Shown here piece after piece: positions 40,341 through 47,239 of a stretch of DNA of 64,000 bases. The stretch is from the NCBI GenBank assembly GCA_006226375.1, contig SBHC01000079.1, positions 248,001 through 312,000 of the forward strand, given 5' to 3'. A program made the position numbers and the translations under genes. The notes under the pieces were generated by a model that saw nothing but the letters and a program-made list of their open reading frames with translations, did not search any database and was not told where the DNA came from. The stretch comes from Deltaproteobacteria bacterium. Lineage in GTDB: Bacteria > Myxococcota_C > UBA6777. The stretch's first letter is position 1; the number at the start of each line of letters is the position of its first letter.

Positions 40341-40552
40341 TTGACTTTGGAGACATTTGGAAGACGTCGGTTCTTCTCCCTTCATGACGCCCCCGGTCCA
40401 CGGGTGTGTGCTCTCCTTGCCACAACGAATGGTGATAGGCTATCCCCTTCTCACTACGGTAAGGTTCTGGAGAGGAAGCGACGTTTTCTCTGTTCAATCT
40501 CCATAAACTCTAACTTTCCAAACCTGCCCATTGCAGGACCATGGAGTGAGAG

Positions 40553-41092
40553 ATGGCACGTAAAAAGCTGAGCGAAGAAGAAGAGTTTGAAGACATCAAC
40601 ATTATGCCTCTGATGAACATCATCATGCTGTTGATCCCCTTCTTGATCATCAGCGCTGAGTTTATCACCATCGGTGTTATCAACGTCAGCGCACCCAAGA
40701 TGAGTACAGGCGAGCCCACCCAAAGTGAGCCGCAAAAGAAGAAAAAGAAGCCTTTGAACTTGACCATCTCGGTCACCAGCCGAGGCTTCACCATCATCAC
40801 CCGCGGAAGCAAGATCTCCCAAGGATGTGACATGTCGGCTGCCGCCATGCAAAATCCCCAGAAGAAATTGCCGACCATCCGCAAGTTGAGCGACAAGTAT
40901 GACTACAAGAAGCTCCAAGGGTGTTTGACCAAGATTAAGAAGCTTTTCCCCGATGAGAAGCGCGTGATCATTATGTCAGAGCCAAAGATCCAATACAAAG
41001 TGATCGTTGGCATCATGGATCACAGTCGTGAGAAAGAAGTTCTCAAAAACGATCTCTTTCCAGAGGTTGTCTTGAGCGCCGGTGTGATCTGA
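40553..41092 (+). CDS. ExbD/TolR-like stator subunit with Asn in place of the membrane Asp
   Basis: This 179-residue protein has a short acidic cytoplasmic N-terminus, one membrane helix (INIMPLMNIIMLLIPFLIISAEF) and a periplasmic TolR-like domain. At the position of the proton-carrying Asp of ExbD and TolR (P-L-x-D) it has Asn22 (P-L-M-N), so it probably cannot carry protons. ExbD-like proteins of this L-N form occur next to Asp-containing partners in deltaproteobacteria. The start has GGAGTGAGAG directly upstream. It should pair with the TolQ-like channel and the second ExbD-like protein downstream. Confidence 0.88.
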   Translation: MARKKLSEEEEFEDINIMPLMNIIMLLIPFLIISAEFITIGVINVSAPKMSTGEPTQSEPQKKKKKPLNLTISVTSRGFTIITRGSKISQGCDMSAAAMQNPQKKLPTIRKLSDKYDYKKLQGCLTKIKKLFPDEKRVIIMSEPKIQYKVIVGIMDHSREKEVLKNDLFPEVVLSAGVI

Positions 41093-41095
41093 TCC

Positions 41096-41121
41096 AAAAA
41101 CAGCCTGCTGGGCTGTTTTTT
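41096..41121 (+). terminator. Intrinsic terminator between the two ExbD-like genes
   Basis: ACAGCC and GGCTGT form a stem with a 5-base loop, preceded by an A-run and followed by TTTTTT. This is a classical Rho-independent terminator, located just after the first ExbD-like stop codon and within the cluster, so it may attenuate the downstream genes. Confidence 0.75.
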
Positions 41122-41344
41122 GGTTCTTGGAATACTGGTTGATATCGCCCCAAACCCGCAACCTGGAAGCGAACTTCTGCTGTAGGACTCTGGCCCGTTC
41201 CGTCCTGCCCCAAAAATACAGAAGTTCGTTGGAACTTTTCCCCATTCAGGTTGACTATTGGAATACGCTGCCTTCCCTCTGGGTTCCTCCTGAAAGGAGT
41301 CAAGGAAGCATCTGGGCAGCCGTCCTTAGTAGGAGAGAGTTAAG

Positions 41345-41908
41345 ATGGCAGAACAAATCTCCCTTGCCGAAATACAGCGGCAACAGCGTAAAAAAGCCAA
41401 GCGTGCTTCTCGCAATGCCGATTTGGATGGCAAGGCAGAGTTGCGGATGACCTCGTTGATGGACATCTTCGTCAACGTTCTCATCTATCTGTTGATGAAC
41501 TATTCGTCATCCCCGATTGATACAGCGCAAACCGACGAACGTCAGTTGCCCCGTTCATCGGCTCAGCTTCCAGTCAAGCACACCACCACCATTGGTGTGA
41601 CCACACGAGCGATTCTCGTCAATCGCAAGAAAGTGTGTGACGTGCGCGATGGAACAGTGGATGCTCAGCTCAAAAAGGACCAGCAACCAAGTTCATACTT
41701 GATCTTGCCGCTCCTGGAGCGACTCAAGGACGCTGCCAACAAACGGAAGAAACTTGCGAAATTCAACTCGGCCATCAAGTTTAAAGGGATCATTACGATC
41801 GTGGCCGACCATCGCATGCCCTTCCGTCTCTTGTCAGAGGTCATGTACACTGCCGGTCAGGCATCGTTCAGTAATTTCAAGTTTGCTGTCATCAAATCCA
41901 AGGGCTAG
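41345..41908 (+). CDS. ExbD/TolR-like stator subunit with membrane Asp
   Basis: This 187-residue protein has a basic cytoplasmic N-terminus, one membrane helix (MTSLMDIFVNVLIYLLMNY) and a periplasmic domain of about 130 residues ending in FSNFKFAVIKSKG, typical of ExbD/TolR. Asp40 in SLMDIF is at the position of the proton-carrying Asp. It is the energised member of the two-ExbD pair in this cluster. AGGAGAGAG precedes the ATG. The 252-base gap upstream contains a terminator, so it may have its own promoter, although I could not identify one. Confidence 0.88.
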   Translation: MAEQISLAEIQRQQRKKAKRASRNADLDGKAELRMTSLMDIFVNVLIYLLMNYSSSPIDTAQTDERQLPRSSAQLPVKHTTTIGVTTRAILVNRKKVCDVRDGTVDAQLKKDQQPSSYLILPLLERLKDAANKRKKLAKFNSAIKFKGIITIVADHRMPFRLLSEVMYTAGQASFSNFKFAVIKSKG

Positions 41909-42021
41909 GAAAGCTAAGTTTGTGATTCGCTCTGCCAGAAGGCTGAGCTCAGTGCAGGTCATTGACACAAACCACTCTCCTACACCCGCAACAATTTGAT
42001 GATGTAGGAAAAGGACGCAGC

Positions 42022-43473
42022 ATGGGCCAGCCGCAACCCAAACCAGCTCGGAAAATTCTTCGGATTGGTATTATCCAAGGCGGGAAGATCATTGAGGAGC
42101 GTTTGCTCCGCAAGCGTGAACCTGTCACCGTGGGTGAATCTCATCGAAACACCTTCGTGATACCAACCACTGGACTCCCCCCACGGTTTCCCTTGTTTGA
42201 ACTCAAGGGCGACAAATACTTTCTCACTGTTGCAGAATGGATCGAGGGGCGATTGTCTTTGGGTACTGGAGTCTCCGATGTAACGGGACTTCGCCAGAAA
42301 GGCATCGCACGTCAGGTCGGTCAGGTGGACTACCGCGACCCGAAGCAACCCGACTCCAAAAGCAAAAAAGTGGGCGTCTACCAAGTTCCCCTCAGCGAGA
42401 AGTCGCGTGGGAAGCTGACCTTGGGAGAGATTACCTTACTCTTCCAATTCGTCACACCGCCACCTCTACCTGCAAAGCCACAGCTTCCGGCCATCATCCA
42501 AGGTGGTTGGATCAAGGGAATCGACTGGGTGTATTCATCCATTCTTCTCTTGTCCTTCATTGCACACACAGGCTTCATCTATTGGGCCCGAATGCATGGA
42601 GAGCTTCCCAACGTCAATCTCAACATGATTGACGATCGCTTTGCCAAAGAGATCCAACCTCCCAAACCCAGGCTTCCCGATAAGATCCCTGAGAAGAGGA
42701 CCGACGGCGAAAAGTCGAAGAAAAAAGGCAAGAAGAAGTCAAAAGGTAAGAAGCGGAAGAAGCCGCCAAAACGAGCAGCGAAGAAGCCGCCAGCAAGACG
42801 GGTTAGTGCCGAAGAGAGGGCGCGTCGAGCGGCCGCTCGAAGACGCCGGATTGAGCAAAACATTCGTAAGAAAATGCTCAAACTAGGAATCATCGGCGCC
42901 AAAGGTGGCTCAGGGTCCCCTATGGGACAAGTCCTCGGGAGTAACGTCTACAGCAAGAAGCTGGACTCCGTGTTGTCACAAGCAGACGGCGTCGCAACCA
43001 ACGACGACGACTCCAGCGGCGGCACACGACGATCCGGTGGTGGCAGCGGCAAAGTCTCTCTTCGAGACAGTCTCCGCGGTCCCACAGGTGGTGGTGGTCC
43101 AGCTGGCGGCGGCAAAAGCCGACGCCGGAAGATTCGCATCAAATCCAGCATCAAGATCGACTCCCTCGGCGACGCCGAAGGCGGTAAGTTGGATGCAGGC
43201 AAGTTGATGCGACTGGTCCGACGCCGAAGCAGCCAGTTCAAATACTGCTATGAACGAGAACTGAAGCGTAACCCCTCCTTGCAAGGGAAGCTGAAGCTTC
43301 GATTGACGATCGCAATGAACGGCCGGGTCTCGGAAACAGAGATTGACGAGAACAGCCTCAACAGCCGCGTTGCACGATGTATCATCGGACGACTCAAGCG
43401 TTGGCGCTACCCCAAACCTGAGGGTGAAGCCGCAACGGTTGTCATTCCATTCTTCTTTGCTCCCTCAGGCTAA
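42022..43473 (+). CDS. AgmX/PglI-tail single-pass protein (GltG/GltJ-like)
   Basis: This 483-residue protein has a cytoplasmic N-terminal part (1-165) that begins like a degenerate FHA domain (EPVTVGESHRNTFVIP). A single membrane helix follows (SILLLSFIAHTGFIYWARM), then a periplasmic Lys/Arg/Pro-rich spacer, a Gly/Ser-rich spacer, and a C-terminal TonB-like domain (390-483). The tail reads FKYCYERELKRNPSLQGKL, GRVSETEIDENSL and RCIIGRLKRWRYPKPEG, the pattern of the AgmX/PglI C-terminal domain. In Myxococcus GltG and GltJ of this type connect the inner-membrane Agl motor to the envelope. Start set by AAAAGGA; the open frame extends 20 residues further without support. It is the last gene of the motor group. 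Confidence 0.9.
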   Translation: MGQPQPKPARKILRIGIIQGGKIIEERLLRKREPVTVGESHRNTFVIPTTGLPPRFPLFELKGDKYFLTVAEWIEGRLSLGTGVSDVTGLRQKGIARQVGQVDYRDPKQPDSKSKKVGVYQVPLSEKSRGKLTLGEITLLFQFVTPPPLPAKPQLPAIIQGGWIKGIDWVYSSILLLSFIAHTGFIYWARMHGELPNVNLNMIDDRFAKEIQPPKPRLPDKIPEKRTDGEKSKKKGKKKSKGKKRKKPPKRAAKKPPARRVSAEERARRAAARRRRIEQNIRKKMLKLGIIGAKGGSGSPMGQVLGSNVYSKKLDSVLSQADGVATNDDDSSGGTRRSGGGSGKVSLRDSLRGPTGGGGPAGGGKSRRRKIRIKSSIKIDSLGDAEGGKLDAGKLMRLVRRRSSQFKYCYERELKRNPSLQGKLKLRLTIAMNGRVSETEIDENSLNSRVARCIIGRLKRWRYPKPEGEAATVVIPFFFAPSG

Positions 43474-44013
43474 ACCAACTTGCCTCAACCCCCCACTCTC
43501 CTTGCCAACTTTCTTCCAACTTTTTCTCGCGCAAAGACCTTCATCCAAGAACTCTTTTCAGAAAAAAGTGTGACGATCTCTTTTGAGCAAGGTATTATAC
43601 TTGAACTGCATAGAAAGCGTTCGCCCAGCCTATTTCCCCGTTGTGTCACTCGTGCTTCACGTGAAGGCGCGATGAGACGTTTTGTAAAATGTTTCAAAGC
43701 GAGCTTCCAAAGGCAGAGAAAGAGAGATCTTTATGGTAGAAGGCTTCTTCGGCACCAAAAACTTAAAAAAAAGTGTGACAAACCCAAGCTTCTTGGGTTA
43801 TTTGTAATGGCCCCAACAACGGGCCCTGTCTCATTTATTTGTGACGCTCCCCTACAAAACAGTCCATCTATTCCACCTTCTGGTGAAATAATCACGGAAG
43901 ATAGGACGTTTTTTGGCCTAGAGATGTTGCAATTCGCCATGAAAAATGTTAGCTATGCGTGAAGCTCAATTCTGTTGCTCTTTCCGTATGTCGCTGATTG
44001 TGGGAAGAAGATA
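43474..44013. other. Long AT-richer gap before the outer-membrane barrel gene
   Basis: No supported gene lies in these 540 bases; a 160-residue open frame has no ribosome site and no protein-like composition. Two hairpins stand out: AACCCAAG/CTTGGGTT (43781-43799) and GGCCC/GGGCC (43809-43825). The palindrome CTTCACGTGAAG lies near 43655. The region probably holds a promoter and a long leader for the barrel and OPX genes, with TATACT near 43597 a possible -10. Confidence 0.45.
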
Positions 44014-45435
44014 ATGTTCGACTCGTGCTCTTCTGGTACCACTTCTAACCAAATGGTACGTCAATTCATATACACGTTCGCTGTTCTCTGTTGTGGGGTT
44101 TCTCTGTTGCTACCCTCTGCAGCATGGGCGATCCCAGCTCCCAAAGGCGTCAAAGTTGGAAGCAAGGGGAAGTTCCACCCTCGTTTGTATTTCAACGTTG
44201 GTTACGACAGTAACGTATTCACTCGCTCCAACCAATCGGACATCCGCGATAACAGCCCTGAAGGCAACATCGTGGGTGCTCCGTATCTGAGTATCCGCCC
44301 TGGGTTGGAGTTGGACATCCCAACAGACTCCGTCAACTTCTACTTGGGTGGCTACGCCAACTACACTCACTTTTTCCCCTTTACCAATCTCAATACGGTA
44401 ACGGCAAAAGCCGATCTTCGCCTGCGAGTGCTTCCTCGTTCTGTGTTTTCGTTTGAAGTGTACAACAACTTCAGCCGAAACACAGGGGATGCAACCACAG
44501 CCCAAGATACGTTTGCACAGACCCTTTTCTATTACGCACCCGGAACCCAAACAGGTTCCGTGTTCATCACCCACAACAACAAAGCGGGGGTGAACTTCTT
44601 CGTAAAACCAGGTGGAGGCTCTCTCCTCTTTGACTTCGGCTACGACTTCACCTTTGGAATCTACCCGAACAGCAACCTGGACCACCACATCCACGGGTTT
44701 CACTTCAACGTAAACTGGAAGTTCTTCCCTCGAACCGCGTTTACCTTCGAGAGTGACTTCCGTATTGTCAATTACGCACCGAACTTCAACACCAGCATCG
44801 ATGGCAGCAACGTCGACAGCATGCCCCTCAAGCTCTATGTGGGTCTGACAGGCCAGTTGACAGAGCGTATCATCCTCCGAGCACGCATCGGAAGTGGTTA
44901 TACCTTTGCCGCCGATCGTACTGCAGACGGGCTGCCCAACGACAACTACACCATGGTAATCGGTGACATTGACTTCACCTACCAATTCCTGTTGACCACC
45001 TACATTCGACTGGGTTTCACTCATAACTTTGACCAATCCCAGTTTTCGAACTTTGTTCACGAGACTCTGGGCTACATCGAATTCCGTACCCAGTTTGGAC
45101 CTCCAGTACGACCCTTCCAGTTGGGCATCAAGGCTAGCGGTGGATACCTTGGCTTCGGTAAGATCCCTGTGACCGTCAATGTTGGTGGGGAAAGCGGCTC
45201 TGTTCGCTTCAACTCGCGTGACATCAACGACGATGACACCATCAACCGAGGCGACCTCGTTGTCCGAGGCCAAGTTGACTTCGACTGGTATCCGTACCCG
45301 TTCTGGATGATTGGTATTACAGGTAGGGTTGCCTTCCGCAACTCCAACACCTTTGTGGTTGTGGACAACAACAACCAGCTTGGGTTTGGCTTTCTCAAGT
45401 TTGACGTGATGTTCAAGACTGAGGTGGCTTATTAA
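44014..45435 (+). CDS. Outer-membrane beta-barrel protein, likely polysaccharide-export porin
   Basis: This 473-residue protein has a signal peptide (FAVLCCGVSLLLPSAAWA) and a mature part made of alternating amphipathic strands separated by turns (RLYFNVGYDSNVFTRSN, SVNFYLGGYANYTHFFPF, FEVYNNFSRNTG, YIRLGFTHNFDQSQF, GFGFLKFDVMFKTEVAY). It fits an outer-membrane barrel of 16-18 strands of the BBP2 type. The next gene encodes a short OPX protein. In myxobacteria Wzp-type barrels stand beside OPX proteins and provide their outer-membrane pore, so I infer the same pairing here. The start at MFDSCSS was chosen for GGGAAGAAG upstream; an ATG at 44053 is possible. Confidence 0.8.
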   Translation: MFDSCSSGTTSNQMVRQFIYTFAVLCCGVSLLLPSAAWAIPAPKGVKVGSKGKFHPRLYFNVGYDSNVFTRSNQSDIRDNSPEGNIVGAPYLSIRPGLELDIPTDSVNFYLGGYANYTHFFPFTNLNTVTAKADLRLRVLPRSVFSFEVYNNFSRNTGDATTAQDTFAQTLFYYAPGTQTGSVFITHNNKAGVNFFVKPGGGSLLFDFGYDFTFGIYPNSNLDHHIHGFHFNVNWKFFPRTAFTFESDFRIVNYAPNFNTSIDGSNVDSMPLKLYVGLTGQLTERIILRARIGSGYTFAADRTADGLPNDNYTMVIGDIDFTYQFLLTTYIRLGFTHNFDQSQFSNFVHETLGYIEFRTQFGPPVRPFQLGIKASGGYLGFGKIPVTVNVGGESGSVRFNSRDINDDDTINRGDLVVRGQVDFDWYPYPFWMIGITGRVAFRNSNTFVVVDNNNQLGFGFLKFDVMFKTEVAY

Positions 45436-45611
45436 AGCAAACGTTCATCCCTTGATGAGTTTCCCGACCTGCTCTCCTTGCCTCATTTGACTCACACCTT
45501 CGAATCTTTTCTCACAATGCAACATTCCAACAGTGATACATTGCATCTTTGACAGTATATCTACTCGGTGGACATACCCCTCCGCGTATATCCCTGGGAG
45601 ACCCAATCACA

Positions 45612-46310
45612 ATGAAAAGAGCACAATCCATGAGACAAGAGGTTCGACAACATCGTCGACTTTTGTTTGTCACCTTAAGCTTGCTGCTGTACTGCGTCGC
45701 CATGTTAACTGGCTGCCCTGGGCCAAGCAAGCAAGTGCGCAATGCAAACAATGAGCCTGACTTTCAGAAGCCCATTATCACCAAACAGTCCTCGTACAAG
45801 TACAAGCAGCTCCTCACCTCATTCTTGCTTGATGTTGGCGATGTCATCTCGATTAAGGTGTACGGCGAGCCCAACCTCCGCGGGACGTTCCAGATCTACC
45901 CCAACTGTGAAATTCAGTTTCCATTGATCAAGAAGGTGGACGTCTGTGGGAGAACACCCGGCCAAATTCGCACCGACATTGCGACTCGCTTGCACGAAAA
46001 ATACTTTCAGGCCCGACCTTCTGTCTCTGTGAAGGTGCAGCAGTACAACTCCAAGAAAGTACATGTCCTTGGACAAGTATCTCGCTCTGGCCGATTTAGC
46101 TTCAACCCAGGTATGACCGTAGTACAAGCCATCGCGATGGCAGGAGGCTTCACAAACCAAGCTGCTCCTGCTGACACCCGCCTTGTCCGCTCAGTCGGGG
46201 GCAAACAACGTGTGTATCGCATCAACCTGGATGGCCTGGGAACCAAGAGAATCCCCGATATTTATTTGCGGCCTGGCGATGTCATCATTGTGAAGAAAAG
46301 CTGGCTCTAG
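45612..46310 (+). CDS. Short polysaccharide export (OPX, Wza-family) lipoprotein
   Basis: This 232-residue protein has lipobox MLTGC. It contains a complete Poly_export domain (LLDVGDVISIKVYGEPNLRGTFQIYPN to GRTPGQIRTDIATRLHEKYFQARPSVSVKV) and one SLBB domain (KVHVLGQVSRSGRFSFNPGMTVVQAIAMAGGF), then a short end (DIYLRPGDVIIVKKSWL). It lacks the C-terminal amphipathic helix by which E. coli Wza forms its own outer-membrane pore, so it needs a separate barrel, presumably the one encoded just upstream. Its stop codon shares the palindrome CTAG with the stop of the convergent next gene. No polymerase, flippase or glycosyltransferase gene is in the window. Confidence 0.9.
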   Translation: MKRAQSMRQEVRQHRRLLFVTLSLLLYCVAMLTGCPGPSKQVRNANNEPDFQKPIITKQSSYKYKQLLTSFLLDVGDVISIKVYGEPNLRGTFQIYPNCEIQFPLIKKVDVCGRTPGQIRTDIATRLHEKYFQARPSVSVKVQQYNSKKVHVLGQVSRSGRFSFNPGMTVVQAIAMAGGFTNQAAPADTRLVRSVGGKQRVYRINLDGLGTKRIPDIYLRPGDVIIVKKSWL

Positions 46311-47191
46311 GGAATCATCACCTTCGACGGAGCCATCATCTGCCGCCAGATCACGAGAAAGGCGAGAAAGCCGAGTACCAAGAGAATCGCGATAACAACA
46401 CCCTTCCAGCGTCCCACCTTGTCCTGCATCGTCTTGTCCGTTTCTTGTTTCAGAAAGAACTGTTGCTGGACCAACTCCACAATCTTACCAAGTTGAGCCT
46501 CTGCTTTCCCTTGTCGCTCATCTTCAGCATCCTTGACCCCTCTGTAACGAATCGAAACGAAGTCGTAGAGTTCGTTGGTGATGCAGTACTTCACAAAGGC
46601 TTCGTGGGCCAGCTCATCTTGCCAATCTTCCTCAATGGTAGCCCAAAGCTTCCATCCCCCTTTTTCTTCCGCAGTGGAAGCCGACTCCGCAGTCGAAGGA
46701 ACAAAGGTTTTGCCCACGTTGGCGAACAGCAAACCACAAGAAGGACATGATTCGAGGTCTTCAGAGCAGCGCTCACTGCATTTGGGGCAACGCTTCTTGC
46801 CCACTTCCGGCTCCGAAACTTTTGGAGCAGAGGAAGGCTGAGAGGCCGTCGTGGCAGTATCCTTCGTCACAGACACTGTTGGTGGAGTCGCCTCAACGGA
46901 AGCCTGGGCCAGCAAAAACTGCTTGGATGTTCGTCGAGAGAAAGACCTCTCTGAGCCTTCAGCAGTGGGAAGTGCATCCGGGGAGTCCAACGATTGGGCA
47001 TCCTGCTCCAAGGCTTCTGACGTGTAGAAAAAGACCTCCATGCACTCTTGACACTGAATGGCAAGTCCTTCTTCAGAAGTCTGGAACGATTGAAGCTTGG
47101 TTAGCTCCTTGCACAGGGGACATTGGAACACAAGCGGACGTTCAGGGATCGGATGCTCCGACAAACGGGGAAGAAACACAGGGTTGCTCAT
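46307..47191 (-). CDS. Zinc-ribbon protein with C-terminal membrane anchor
   Basis: This 294-residue protein has a first zinc-ribbon-like motif (CPLC then CQEC, residues 20-50), a Ser/Thr-rich disordered stretch, a second zinc ribbon (CPKC then CPSC, near 135-155), an unassigned helical region with YCITNELYDFVSIRYRGV, and one membrane helix at the extreme C-terminus (GVVIAILLVLGFLAFLVIW). Such zinc-ribbon plus tail-anchor proteins are common in Myxococcota, and their role is generally unknown. It is convergent with the OPX gene and lies 48 bases after the lipoprotein gene reading the same way, so it may belong to the dnaJ unit. Confidence 0.75.
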   Translation of the reverse strand: MSNPVFLPRLSEHPIPERPLVFQCPLCKELTKLQSFQTSEEGLAIQCQECMEVFFYTSEALEQDAQSLDSPDALPTAEGSERSFSRRTSKQFLLAQASVEATPPTVSVTKDTATTASQPSSAPKVSEPEVGKKRCPKCSERCSEDLESCPSCGLLFANVGKTFVPSTAESASTAEEKGGWKLWATIEEDWQDELAHEAFVKYCITNELYDFVSIRYRGVKDAEDERQGKAEAQLGKIVELVQQQFFLKQETDKTMQDKVGRWKGVVIAILLVLGFLAFLVIWRQMMAPSKVMIP

Positions 47192-47239
47192 TCGACAAAT
47201 CCCACTCTGATGCAAAGCAATTCATGATCAACACAACGA

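Noticed and set aside
41165-41215. Sigma-54 promoter before the second ExbD-like gene
   Set aside because: The GG and GC elements are at the wrong distance.
43480-43962. Open frame of 160 codons in the gap before the barrel gene
   Set aside because: No ribosome site, composition unlike a protein, and it runs through the hairpins of the leader.
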